Part shown: positions 1-8,671 of the stretch, in pieces | Numbering within the stretch: position 1 is the stretch's first letter | Layout: each line of letters begins with the position of its first letter | Assembly: GCA_022360095.1 (NCBI GenBank) | Contig: JAKSDK010000668.1 | Span: 182,482 to 246,481, forward strand | Source: Phycisphaerales bacterium | Lineage (GTDB): Bacteria; Planctomycetota; Phycisphaerae; UBA1845; UTPLA1 | Direction of reading: 5' to 3' | DNA length: 64,000 nt | The notes under the pieces: model-generated | Told to the model about the DNA's origin: nothing | Databases searched by the model: none | What the model saw: the letters and a program-made list of their open reading frames with translations, nothing else | Made by a program: the position numbers and the translations under genes

Positions 1-203
1 TGGTAGATTCTGAAAATTGACGGTGAAGCTTATCCGTGACCGCTCACCGAGATGAAGTTTAAGTGTCTTTTTGAAAACACTTTATCGTTGACGCCGGTCG
101 GCAAGGGGCAACGAGATCAGTGGAACTCGCGGAAGCGCACCCCCACACAATATGGACCAACTGTTTCCTTCCGCGATCAAAGCGATTCAACGATATGGCC
201 GCT
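1..203. other. left edge, no gene seen
   Basis: No reading frame here has a credible start, ribosome binding site or recognisable protein. On the minus strand, bases 30-65 translate as KLHLGERS, resembling the KLYLGERAG translation near 34,110-34,137. The nucleotide match is only about 14 bases and may be chance. Confidence 0.5.
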
Positions 204-242
204 CAAAACAAAAAGAGGCCCGCCACCAAAGTGACGGGCCTC
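204..242 (-). terminator. Rho-independent terminator of the 1178-aa secreted protein gene
   Basis: Read on the minus strand, a 12-bp stem (GAGGCCCGTCAC pairing with GTGGCGGGCCTC, one T-G pair) closes a TTTG loop at 215-242 and is followed directly by TTTTTGTTTT. It lies about 84 bases past the stop codon at 326, the right place and orientation to end that transcript. Confidence 0.9.
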
Positions 243-325
243 TCATCATATCTTCACTTCGACTCGGATGTCAGCCGTTGCATGCGTCGTCCGCACGACA
301 TCGACCGACACCGCTCATCGGTCAC

Positions 326-3300
326 TTACGGACAAGTTGCCGACAAACCCGCCGCGGCAGCAAGCTGATCGAGGTCGCCCTGATCAACATCGCCGTCGCA
401 ATCGACATCACCTTGCGACCAAGCGGCGTCCATCGCGGTCGGGAAATTGCCGCAAAGGATGGTCTTATCAGCCTGATCGACCACTCCGTCGAGATTCAGA
501 TCGTTGATCGTCGTCCCGAGTATATCAACGACAACCTCATTGACGTCATCGATATCGACATCGAGGTCACCGTCCATGTCGCAGCTCAGATCCTTGTCGA
601 ACGCGAGGTCCAGATTGGTCCAATCGCTGACAAAGTTCCGGCAGACATAGTCGATGTCTGCAGTGCCTACGACACCGTCCGCTCCGGTGGGCTTGGCCCC
701 CGGGCTGGGTGTGCCGCCGGCAACGTCGCCACGCGAATCGCCCGGCTCGTAAGCCGCGGCCGTCGCCAGCGTCGTACCGAAAAAGTTGTTACCGTTGCCA
801 AGGGTGTCCCAGGCCTGGTCGATACGAGTGAAGCCCATGTCGCGGTTAAGGGTGCCCCCGTTCAAAGCAAGGCCGTCCCCAAAGTAGCGAATGTCAACGT
901 TCGTAAAATTACCATCACCGTCAAAGTCACCGAGGATTTCCGGAATGATGTAGTTGCCGGGGTTCAGCGCTGCGTCGGCCACCTGGAAAGCACAAGGATC
1001 ATTGAACGCTTCCATCAGCTTGTCGATATCATCGACATCACGTGAGCCGTCCACGTTGAAGTCTCCGTGAATTTCCATTCGCGGAAAGATATCGCTGTTG
1101 CTCGAGACCGTGAAGCTCAGATCGGCGCCACAGGGGTCCCCGCCATTTGCATCACGATAGCCGATGATGCCGCCGGCGCTTCCGTCGCCGTACGTGTCGC
1201 CACCACCCAATGCCAGGCGGCTGGGCACGCGACCGTTGGGATTTCGGGCAACGCCGTAATCCGGAACAAACGTGGTATTCGTCGATCGGACGGCGTCCTG
1301 GGCAGCCTGTGAGAAGACGGGATTGTCATCGGCGTCGTTCGGTGTTCCATTCGCACCTGTGTAGTCCAACGGGTCTGCGTTCTTCGGAGTTGCATCCACA
1401 GCCGAATTGACGACGAAGAACTCGGACAAGGCCGCAGCCGGCGTTGCTCCTCCAAGTACGAACGGCTCATTTGAGAAGGACGCGATGCTACCGAGAAGGT
1501 TGTTCAGGTAATCACGCGCAGCCGGGTTGCTCATGGCGGCCGGCCCCACGTCAACCGTTCGATCCCCTCGTGAAGCAAGGGTCTGCAAACCACCGATTTG
1601 CCAACCCGTGTTGGCGTTTCCGTTGTCAAGAACCGCATTCAGGCTCGGTCGCACGAATTCGGTCGCGGCCGGCTGATCGCCGTTTCGGTCAGGAACATCT
1701 TTCCTGACGTTGAGAATCTCGTACCGTCCCGAACTGGCGTCCGCGGCCGCACGGCTGCTGCCGAACAGACCTGTGTACCCCAGGGCGAGTCGAGCGTTCT
1801 GCACGACGCCTTCCATACGCGATGATCCACCGGCGTTGCTCGGGATGAACAACGGCCCCAGAATCGTCTGGGTGGAACTGGTCGTCTTGACGCCGATGTT
1901 GTCGCCTCTTCCCCAACTTGGGTCGATGCCGAGCGAGTTCATGCAGGCGTTTCGAGTTCCGGAACCCGAGTCACGCACGGCGGCGACCAGGTTTTCACCG
2001 GTCGGCCAGCGACCCGTCACGAAGTGATGCTGGAGTTCCGTGAACTGGACGTTCTGCTTGCCGGTGCCGTGGTTGGAGATAATCACGACCGGAGAATAAG
2101 CGATGATGTTGTCGAAGACCGTCTTGTCATTCGGACTGGCCGTATCGACGTTCAGTGACGTCGTTCCGCCCAACGGCAGGTCACGCTCAAGGCTCACCAG
2201 TTTCTGGCTGAAGTCGGTGCCGGACGAACCGATCGGGTTGTTGCCGTAACCGTCAACGAGCGGCGGCAGGTTCCACGTGGGGGATCCACCGGGCTGGCGC
2301 ACGACCCATGCCATCGGCACGTCGGTGCTGGCCAGATCGACGGACGTCGGGCAAATCGGCGTACCACTTTCGAAGAGACCGCAACCCGGAACCAGACCCA
2401 ACAAACAATCGATAAAGACGGGCAAGTCAAATTCCGTCACCGAGCCGTCAAGATCGAAGTCGCCATTTTGAGGCACCGCGGCAAACGGCGACATCAGCAA
2501 CTCACCCACGAAATCTTGAATGTCCAACGCATTTGCGACGCCGTCGCCATTCATGTCACCACGAAGCGCTACGCCCGGAAGACAGGTCGTCGGACAGATG
2601 GTGCCCAGGTCCACGGCGGAATTGTCTTCGCTGAACAATCGACCGTTCAGCACACCACGCTCCGTCAAAGGCTCAAACGGAATTGTTCCAAGCAACTGGA
2701 AGTCGATGAACTCATCGACACCATTGAGCGAACCGACCGAACGATATTGCACGACCCACTGATCCCACCAAACCGGCGGGAACGGCGGGCAGAGGTAGTT
2801 TCGGGCATTGGTCTCAAAGGTTGCGGGGAAACTGCAGTCGCCGTAATCGGACTGCTGAGCCGGGACACTCAATGGGAAACCGGTCCGCAAATTCAGATCC
2901 CCGTCAAGGTTAAGAAAATCGTTGTTCGCACCGAGAATTTGAGCAAAGTTGGAGAACAACGTGGCTCCGGACATGTTCACCTGGCCACCACCGGGCTGAA
3001 GAATGACGGACGGCAGATTGTTGCAGTCGGTGCCGGGGCCGAGGAACAAGTGATAGTCGTTGAAGACGTAATCGTTTTGCCGCAGGCAGTCGCACTCGGT
3101 CATGATCGAGCAGTTGCCGAGCTCGTCGAGACACGCGCCCACCGCAGCAGCGCTGCTGATCGTGCTGCACTCGACGGTTGCGCACGTCGTATCGTTGCCC
3201 TGGTAGCAACCGCCCATACCGAAACAGTCGTCGGGCAGGCGTTCTTCGCAAACTCCTCCCGGCAAACAGCAAGCACCGGCTCCGGGGCAGGCATCCGGGC

Positions 3301-3862
3301 CGCAGCTCGTTCCAATGCCCAGGAAAATACCATCTTCAACGGAACAACACTCCTGGAAGCTAACGCCATCCACACACGTGCCGTCACTCTTGCAGCAGGC
3401 GCCGGTGCAATCCACGGACATGGGTCCCGAACATTCCGAACCAACGCCTTGGAAAAAACCAAGACTGATGAGACAACTGGACAAGTCCGTTTCAATGCAG
3501 AAGCCACTGAGCAGACAACACGCGCCTCTTAGCGCCGGGCAGTCGGAACCTGCACACGTGCTTCCGTAGCCCTGGAACGTGCCGTTCTGGCTTCCCAGGA
3601 CGTCACAGTCTTCCTTGGACTGTCCGTCGAAACAATTGCCGTTGTTATCGCAACATGCGCCGACGCAGGACACGCCCGCACAATTTGTACCGTCACCACG
3701 GTATTCACCCTCGGCATCCTTGCATTCCGCCTCGGTCAGATCGTTGCAGGTGCCATCTCGAAAACAGCAGGCGCCCATCTGGGCCTTTGCGGCCGTTGCG
3801 ACACTGAGCGACAGTGCGGCCGCAAGGCCTAGAACCAGTTTGCGAAAACTATCCAAGTTCAT
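326..3862 (-). CDS. secreted Cys-repeat protein with dockerin-like EF-hand repeats
   Basis: This 1178-aa protein begins with a Sec signal peptide (residues 1-28, hydrophobic core ending AKAQ). Residues 29-260 hold six cysteine-rich repeats of about 40 residues, most opening with GACC, a family seen in planctomycete surface proteins. A central region without a recognised domain follows. At least three segments carry dockerin-type Ca-binding loops (for example DMNGDGVANALD, DFNVDGSRDVDD, DMDGDLDVDIDD), the last close to the C-terminus. The start is set by GGAGG 8 bases upstream of the ATG. It is probably exported and held together by disulfides and calcium; no enzymatic motif is visible. It follows a prepilin-like gene on the same strand after a 150-bp gap, so co-transcription is possible. 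A strong terminator lies downstream. Confidence 0.85.
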   Translation of the reverse strand: MNLDSFRKLVLGLAAALSLSVATAAKAQMGACCFRDGTCNDLTEAECKDAEGEYRGDGTNCAGVSCVGACCDNNGNCFDGQSKEDCDVLGSQNGTFQGYGSTCAGSDCPALRGACCLLSGFCIETDLSSCLISLGFFQGVGSECSGPMSVDCTGACCKSDGTCVDGVSFQECCSVEDGIFLGIGTSCGPDACPGAGACCLPGGVCEERLPDDCFGMGGCYQGNDTTCATVECSTISSAAAVGACLDELGNCSIMTECDCLRQNDYVFNDYHLFLGPGTDCNNLPSVILQPGGGQVNMSGATLFSNFAQILGANNDFLNLDGDLNLRTGFPLSVPAQQSDYGDCSFPATFETNARNYLCPPFPPVWWDQWVVQYRSVGSLNGVDEFIDFQLLGTIPFEPLTERGVLNGRLFSEDNSAVDLGTICPTTCLPGVALRGDMNGDGVANALDIQDFVGELLMSPFAAVPQNGDFDLDGSVTEFDLPVFIDCLLGLVPGCGLFESGTPICPTSVDLASTDVPMAWVVRQPGGSPTWNLPPLVDGYGNNPIGSSGTDFSQKLVSLERDLPLGGTTSLNVDTASPNDKTVFDNIIAYSPVVIISNHGTGKQNVQFTELQHHFVTGRWPTGENLVAAVRDSGSGTRNACMNSLGIDPSWGRGDNIGVKTTSSTQTILGPLFIPSNAGGSSRMEGVVQNARLALGYTGLFGSSRAAADASSGRYEILNVRKDVPDRNGDQPAATEFVRPSLNAVLDNGNANTGWQIGGLQTLASRGDRTVDVGPAAMSNPAARDYLNNLLGSIASFSNEPFVLGGATPAAALSEFFVVNSAVDATPKNADPLDYTGANGTPNDADDNPVFSQAAQDAVRSTNTTFVPDYGVARNPNGRVPSRLALGGGDTYGDGSAGGIIGYRDANGGDPCGADLSFTVSSNSDIFPRMEIHGDFNVDGSRDVDDIDKLMEAFNDPCAFQVADAALNPGNYIIPEILGDFDGDGNFTNVDIRYFGDGLALNGGTLNRDMGFTRIDQAWDTLGNGNNFFGTTLATAAAYEPGDSRGDVAGGTPSPGAKPTGADGVVGTADIDYVCRNFVSDWTNLDLAFDKDLSCDMDGDLDVDIDDVNEVVVDILGTTINDLNLDGVVDQADKTILCGNFPTAMDAAWSQGDVDCDGDVDQGDLDQLAAAAGLSATCP

Positions 3863-4012
3863 GCTCTCTTTCCTCCAAAAAATAGAATGTAAGATGTATG
3901 CTGCTGGATTCTCTCGGAGTGCCCCCTATGTGCGTGCTATCCCCCCGGCCACCTCCTTTCTTTCAAGCGTTTCCACTCCGAGCACAAGTTTTCCATGACC
4001 ATCGATGATTCA

Positions 4013-5128
4013 TCACTTCCACGGTGGGCCGACTTTGTTATAGCCGCTGATGCTGTAGTAGCGTCGCCCCCATTCCCAAGTCTCCAGGGTCTGACGAATC
4101 GTCTTCCGCTCAACGTGGCCGTCCGAGTAAAGGAAATTCGCCGTGCCGCCGAGCTTGTCGCCTCCCGGATGATGACGGCCGACGGCATTCGCCTCACTCA
4201 GCGAGCTTGTCGATAACAATCCGTTCGCCTTATCAATGACGGACGACGGTCTCAGACCAAAGTCACTATTGGGGTTGCCGTAGGTATATCCCGGCGCTCC
4301 GATCGGCGCGGCGTATTCATCGGATCCGGTGGAAGGATGCTGCAGCACGTTAATCGGACGGTGGCTCTTCGAAAGCAAGGAACCCTCCGATCCCTCTGAG
4401 ACGACTTTCCAATTCTGATTAAACTCGGTCGCCAGCATCGTCCGCGCCGTGTCGTCGATATCCTTCTCGTTGACAAACACGTTGATCCGAGCTCCCGGAA
4501 CCTGACCGAGCTGGAATTTGTTACGCGGGAAAATTGCGGCATTGCCACCGTAAGCCATCCTCACGGCCTGTTTGTCCTGCAGCGCGCCGGAACTCGGCCC
4601 CGTTCCACCGTTTTGGTCCACCTGGCCCTGTTCCCAACCGCGACTGCCCGGATTCGTGCGAGGCGTCCCTCCGTTCGGAATCGTCGGGCATTGAAACGCC
4701 TCTTCGGCGACCTGGTCGCCGCCGTACAGGAACCATGACCAGTGAATGTAACCAAATGGATGATCGTTCACCGCCAACTGGTCTTGAAGCTCGAAATTTC
4801 CCGCGAAGTCGAACGGATAAATATAGGCCGGCGGATAAACTCCGGTGCCTTCACTCAAATAAGAACCCATCGCTTGCGCGACATGGTGGAGATTGGTCGC
4901 ACACTTGACTGCCTGTCCGTGCTTTCTCGCGGCGCTCAACGAAGGCAATAGGATGGCCAGGAGAAGCGAGATGATGGCGATCACGACGAGGAGTTCGATG
5001 AGCGTAAAACCGCTCGCAGACTTCGTGATAGCCGTCAAACCATATTTAGATCTTCGTATCTTTATCGTTCGAGCGATTTGCATATCGCGACAGGGCAGCA
5101 TCCGACCGGAAGAGGATTCAATCCACAT
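4013..5128 (-). CDS. prepilin-like protein with N-terminal methylation site and DGHV tail
   Basis: The 371-aa protein has a type IV prepilin/pseudopilin leader: a basic N-terminus, then GFTLIELLVVIAIISLL at about residues 40-56, where a prepilin peptidase would cut after the Gly and leave an N-methylated Phe. The glutamate five residues after the cut is present. The rest is a globular exported domain. Near the C-terminus is an H-x-DG pattern (RHHPGG, later FLYSDGHVE), typical of the very numerous planctomycete pseudopilin-like DUF1559/H-X9-DG proteins. CGGAGG sits 9 bases before the ATG at 5128, supporting this start although the leader is long (about 39 residues). It is probably anchored in the cytoplasmic membrane or part of a pseudopilus; its cargo is unknown. 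Confidence 0.85.
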   Translation of the reverse strand: MWIESSSGRMLPCRDMQIARTIKIRRSKYGLTAITKSASGFTLIELLVVIAIISLLLAILLPSLSAARKHGQAVKCATNLHHVAQAMGSYLSEGTGVYPPAYIYPFDFAGNFELQDQLAVNDHPFGYIHWSWFLYGGDQVAEEAFQCPTIPNGGTPRTNPGSRGWEQGQVDQNGGTGPSSGALQDKQAVRMAYGGNAAIFPRNKFQLGQVPGARINVFVNEKDIDDTARTMLATEFNQNWKVVSEGSEGSLLSKSHRPINVLQHPSTGSDEYAAPIGAPGYTYGNPNSDFGLRPSSVIDKANGLLSTSSLSEANAVGRHHPGGDKLGGTANFLYSDGHVERKTIRQTLETWEWGRRYYSISGYNKVGPPWK

Positions 5129-5307
5129 ACGAGAAAACCTCCGAAAAAATGAGGACTTCAGTTGCTACAACTTATGAGTGCTCCGACTTGACGAGAGTCC
5201 TCTTGCTAAAGTGACATTGTTCGTCGGTCGCACAAGCAATACAAATCAAAAAACAATGAACAATAGATTTACTTTTCGTGAGTGATCCACTGACGCATGA
5301 CTGCGCA

Positions 5308-5625
5308 TCACTGCTTGCGACTGCTTGTCAATCGATATCCACCACGACCGGTGCGCGTCGGCATCAGGATGACGGCTGCCCATGCCGAATCCTTTTTTCG
5401 AAGACGCGCGAGGACTTCGTGCCCTCCTTTACCGACTTTTTGTTCAAATTTCACCGTGTCTATTTCACTCGGATAGGCGTCGAGAAGCACTTTGACCGCT
5501 TCGTACTCGCGCTTTGTTAACGCCGGTTTCTTTTGACCGAGAACCAGGCACGGACCGGAAGGCGTTCGTATCTGCACAGGCGGCTGGGCCTCAGTCGTCA
5601 TCGTTTTTTCGTTGAGGGCGCTCAT
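5308..5625 (-). CDS. hypothetical protein, possible helix-turn-helix fold
   Basis: I do not recognise a family. The conserved-looking part (about 80 residues) starts at TPSGPCLVLGQKKPALTKRE, continues with a predicted helix (EYEAVKVLLDAYP) and a basic segment with Gly-Gly turns (KVGKGGHEVLARLRKKD), and ends with a beta-like GRGGYRL. The helix plus basic-hairpin layout could be a small winged-helix DNA-binding domain; this is inference. The start is uncertain: a GTG at 5730 would add 35 residues, and ATG codons at 5661, 5625 and 5601 all lack a good ribosome binding site. The gene stands alone, with large gaps on both sides. Confidence 0.5.
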   Translation of the reverse strand: MSALNEKTMTTEAQPPVQIRTPSGPCLVLGQKKPALTKREYEAVKVLLDAYPSEIDTVKFEQKVGKGGHEVLARLRKKDSAWAAVILMPTRTGRGGYRLTSSRKQ

Positions 5626-6073
5626 GGCAATACGGATCGGCTGCCTATCAAGAACGAACATCCCATGCAGATGGCCCAAACTTTTTGGAGACTCCGGTGC
5701 CCGCGCCACAGCCTCGGTCAACCTCTTCACACTTCGAAACAGGCGTGATAATCCAGGATTTGCTTCGTAATTCCAAGATAATTGGACATGAAATGTTTAT
5801 TAAGCTTGTCTGAACTCGCAAGCTAGTTACGAACACACAAGAGAGGATTCTTAAGAAAACATTAGCAAAGCACCGGTGATATCTGCCGCGCGTCATTCAA
5901 TTTCAACATCTAATAATGCGCGACGGACCTTAAATGTTTCACGGTGGTTCGTGACGATTAATCAAGACAAATTCATTCTTAAGTTTAAAGACGCAAGACC
6001 TGCGCCGATGCCCGCATCGCAAATTCTTTTCGAGGGGCAGATGCGACCGTCACGTTCTCGACGACAAGCGCGC
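5626..6073. other. intergenic region, no gene seen
   Basis: About 450 bases between the hypothetical gene and the DUF4405-like gene, both on the minus strand. It is clearly richer in A+T than the flanking genes (especially 5740-5990), as expected of a promoter region and 3' tail. I see no good hairpin with a T tract and no supported reading frame. Confidence 0.4.
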
Positions 6074-6628
6074 TCACATGTGAATTGAATAGTCGCCCGG
6101 CTTGATCTGAAATTCGGCGAGCACGATGAGCACTCCCAGAATGGTCAGCACGATGATCAGCGTCCCGACGCCGTATAGCGTTTTGGATGATTCTCCCATG
6201 AGGAATCGCCGACCAGTGAGTTTGGACAGTCGACTGGTGATGAAAGCACAGATCCACTGCCAATGCAGAATCAGGTGCAACAAAACGAGCATCGCGAAAA
6301 CGGCAATCGTCCCGGACTGGATACTGCTCCAGGTGTCATAACTGTGCCCCCAAAGCGTGTACCCAACTGCCTGTGTGCCGGCGGGGAAAACGAATTGAAC
6401 GACGCTCGTTGTCCAAAGGACGGCCATAAAGGAGAACAAGAGCACGACATCGACGATGAAATTGATCGCACTCTTGGAGAGTTTCTTTCGCGGCCGTGAC
6501 GCTCGGGATTCGCGTGGCGAGACCCTGTCGAACGATGGCTCACCGGAGTTCGATCCAGACTTTTCGTGGGGTGACTGATCTTTGAATGATTTCCGATGCC
6601 TGACATGCATATGAGCCGCCATCGTCAT
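6074..6628 (-). CDS. DUF4405-like membrane protein (possible b-type cytochrome)
   Basis: The predicted 184-aa protein has a charged cytoplasmic N-terminus of about 50 residues followed by three hydrophobic segments (INFIVDVVLLFSFMAVLWTT; a segment ending in LLHLILHWQWI; and TLIIVLTILGVLIVLAEF). The pattern NFIVD at the first helix and HLILHWQWI at the second is characteristic of DUF4405 membrane proteins, which are related to small cytochrome b domains and keep histidines that could bind haem. The ATG at 6628 has GGAG 10 bases upstream; an upstream in-frame ATG at 6763 has none and is rejected. It diverges from the cbb3 oxidase genes, so a respiratory role is plausible but inferred. Confidence 0.65.
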   Translation of the reverse strand: MTMAAHMHVRHRKSFKDQSPHEKSGSNSGEPSFDRVSPRESRASRPRKKLSKSAINFIVDVVLLFSFMAVLWTTSVVQFVFPAGTQAVGYTLWGHSYDTWSSIQSGTIAVFAMLVLLHLILHWQWICAFITSRLSKLTGRRFLMGESSKTLYGVGTLIIVLTILGVLIVLAEFQIKPGDYSIHM

Positions 6629-6921
6629 GGGACCGTTACTCCAATCTGTTAAATTAGCATATAGCATCTTCTGTTCCGGCCCGGGTCCAAAGATCCTAAG
6701 TACCGTCGCCGTAAACCGTAATCGTCCTTTTTGGGCCGCCAATTGCGGAAAGATCCGCGGCACCTGCGGAATCTCACACAGTGCCCCTGTGCGAATTCGC
6801 CATTCGTTTATCTCTCGGACCCGGCACGGGAATTGCCCATCTCAAACCTAAGCATCTCAACGAACGTGGCAAACGGATCATCCGCTCGTTGGCGCGGTGA
6901 GCGAACAATCAGGCTGAAGAT
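6629..6921. promoter_or_regulatory. divergent intergenic region upstream of the cbb3 locus
   Basis: This 293-bp spacer separates the minus-strand DUF4405 gene from the plus-strand oxidase cluster and must hold both promoters. I searched by eye for an FNR/Anr-type box (TTGAT-N4-ATCAA), common before cbb3 operons, and did not find one. No specific operator is called. Confidence 0.4.
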
Positions 6922-7551
6922 ATGGATGACAAACAACGGGAAGCAAAAGAGGCCGAGCTGAGGCGGCTCAAAGCACAGATCTCAACTCTGGAGACGGAAC
7001 TTGCTTACGAAGCGGAGACGACAGCTTGGGTGCCCAAGGGTTATTACACGACCTACCACATGATGGCAGGCATGGTGCTCGGCTTGATCGCCGCCGCGGC
7101 GAGCCTGTTGCTAAACGTCATCGGGTCGGCCATGGTGGACAACCACCCACTTGAATTGATTCGAGTCTACTTAACGTTTCCGATGGGAGAAAAAGCGCTC
7201 GAGCTGACCAGCGGATTTGCACTCGCGGCCGGTTGTTGCCTTTATCTGGCCACCGGGATGATCGGCGGCATTCCGTTCCACATGATCCTGAGCCGATTCT
7301 TCAGCCGTTCATCGACGCCCGTTCGCTTCGGCGTGGCGACGATTCTGGGGCTTGGTGTCTGGGTTATCAACTTCTACGGTGTCTTGTCCTGGTTGCAGCC
7401 TTTGCTCATCGGCGGCAATTGGATCGTGGAAAAAGTTCCGCCCTTTGTCGCGGTTGTGACGCATTTGGTCTTCGGTTGGACCATGTTGCTCGTCGCGCAA
7501 TGGGGACAGTTCGTTCCGCCCGTGCAAGAGAAGAAGGAGCTAGCCGCGTGA
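6922..7551 (+). CDS. hypothetical membrane protein at head of cbb3 locus
   Basis: The 209-aa protein begins with a short coiled-coil-like helix (residues 4-32, Lys/Glu rich) followed by four to five hydrophobic segments beginning at about residues 48, 96, 135 and 172. I do not recognise the family. Its stop codon overlaps the GTG start of the dihaem cytochrome gene (GTGA), with AAGGAG inside its own coding end serving the next gene, so the two are translationally coupled. Position as the first gene of the oxidase cluster suggests an assembly or electron-entry role, which is inference. Confidence 0.65.
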   Translation: MDDKQREAKEAELRRLKAQISTLETELAYEAETTAWVPKGYYTTYHMMAGMVLGLIAAAASLLLNVIGSAMVDNHPLELIRVYLTFPMGEKALELTSGFALAAGCCLYLATGMIGGIPFHMILSRFFSRSSTPVRFGVATILGLGVWVINFYGVLSWLQPLLIGGNWIVEKVPPFVAVVTHLVFGWTMLLVAQWGQFVPPVQEKKELAA

Positions 7552-8648
7552 TTTCGAATTTTCTGTTGCGATCGGTGTGCCATAACTCATGGACAACCAT
7601 CCGGCATCTCGCATCGGTGCGGGCTGCTCTCGTCGCCTTCTCGTGCCTGACCGTCCTCGCGTCCGTCATCGGCTGTTCGAAGGACGGTCTTGATGCGGAC
7701 ACTTCGCGACCGGACGATCTGGGGCTCGACCGAACGTATCATGTCGCGCTGATCGAAGAAGGAGAGATCGCATATGCTCGCCATTGCACCGGCTGTCACG
7801 GTGCCGAAGGCGATGGCAATGGTGAGGCCGCCAAGTTTCTACACCCCAAGCCGCGGAACTTTGTCTCCGCCAACTTCAAGTTCAGTTCAACACGATCGGG
7901 ACAGCTCCCGACCGACGAAGATCTACACCGCACGATCAAGGAAGGCCTCAAGGGCAGTGCGATGCCGCCTTTTGATCTCCTGCCGGAGCGCACCCGGGAA
8001 GCGCTCGTGGCCTACATCAAAACGTTTTCGCCCAAGTGGAAAGAGCGTATGCCGGCCTCGCCGATTCCGTTCGTTCATGATCCATACCTGTTGGAACCGG
8101 ATAAATCCGAAGCCATCGCACGGGGTGAGGAAATCTATCACGGATACGCGATGTGCTGGAACTGCCATCCGGCCTACGTGCCTCCCGACCGGATCAACAA
8201 ATACCGCCGATCCGTCGACGCGATGGAATTCGGAGAGTTCCGTGAAGACCTTGACGAAGCCGTCGGCAAGGAAAACACCGAAGGCCAGCTGATCTATCCG
8301 CCTGATTTCAAGCGCGACTTCGTTCGCGCCGGGATGGACGTCGCGGATTTGTATCGATCGATTGCAGCCGGCATCACGGGCACTGCGATGCCGACGTGGG
8401 TCGATTCCATGGACGTACCCGCGGAGAATCCGGAGGATCCGCCTTTGGTGAAGGTCGAAGACTTGTGGGCGATGGCGTACTACGTCCGGAGCCTGATCCA
8501 GCAAAGACCTCAAAAGTTGTCGGAAGATCAAGTCGTCATTCGAGAGCGCAAACAAGCGATCTATCTGCAAGGCGAGCCGCCAAAGCCGGTCGTCGAACCC
8601 GAGGCGGAGCAGCAGGTTGGTGAGGACGTTGATTTCGGATTTGATTGA
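7548..8648 (+). CDS. dihaem cytochrome c lipoprotein of the cbb3 locus
   Basis: The 366-aa protein carries two covalent haem sites, CTGCH at residues 80-84 and CWNCH at 203-207, each in a class I cytochrome c-like domain with a candidate axial Met (SAMPP near 139, TAMPT further on). The N-terminus is a lipoprotein signal with Cys43 in a SVIGC lipobox, so it is predicted to be lipid-anchored on the periplasmic face. The start is the GTG at 7548, preceded by AAGGAG and overlapping the upstream stop. In most cbb3 oxidases a dihaem subunit, CcoP, passes electrons to CcoO; here no CcoP with an N-terminal membrane helix is present, and this lipoprotein immediately precedes ccoN, so it may play that part (inference). 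Confidence 0.85.
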   Translation: MISNFLLRSVCHNSWTTIRHLASVRAALVAFSCLTVLASVIGCSKDGLDADTSRPDDLGLDRTYHVALIEEGEIAYARHCTGCHGAEGDGNGEAAKFLHPKPRNFVSANFKFSSTRSGQLPTDEDLHRTIKEGLKGSAMPPFDLLPERTREALVAYIKTFSPKWKERMPASPIPFVHDPYLLEPDKSEAIARGEEIYHGYAMCWNCHPAYVPPDRINKYRRSVDAMEFGEFREDLDEAVGKENTEGQLIYPPDFKRDFVRAGMDVADLYRSIAAGITGTAMPTWVDSMDVPAENPEDPPLVKVEDLWAMAYYVRSLIQQRPQKLSEDQVVIRERKQAIYLQGEPPKPVVEPEAEQQVGEDVDFGFD

Positions 8649-8671
8649 ACATGATTTCTCAGGAAAAGCAA

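Noticed and set aside
152..1045. Long plus-strand frame (297 codons) opposite the secreted Cys-repeat gene
   Set aside because: It lies inside a well-supported minus-strand gene with signal peptide, repeats and terminator; the frame has no motif or ribosome binding site.
2468..3532. Plus-strand frame of 354 codons
   Set aside because: Antisense shadow of the same minus-strand gene; its GC-skewed composition only mirrors the real frame.
6629..6921. FNR/Anr box upstream of the cbb3 cluster
   Set aside because: Looked for because such boxes are common there; no TTGAT-N4-ATCAA match was found.
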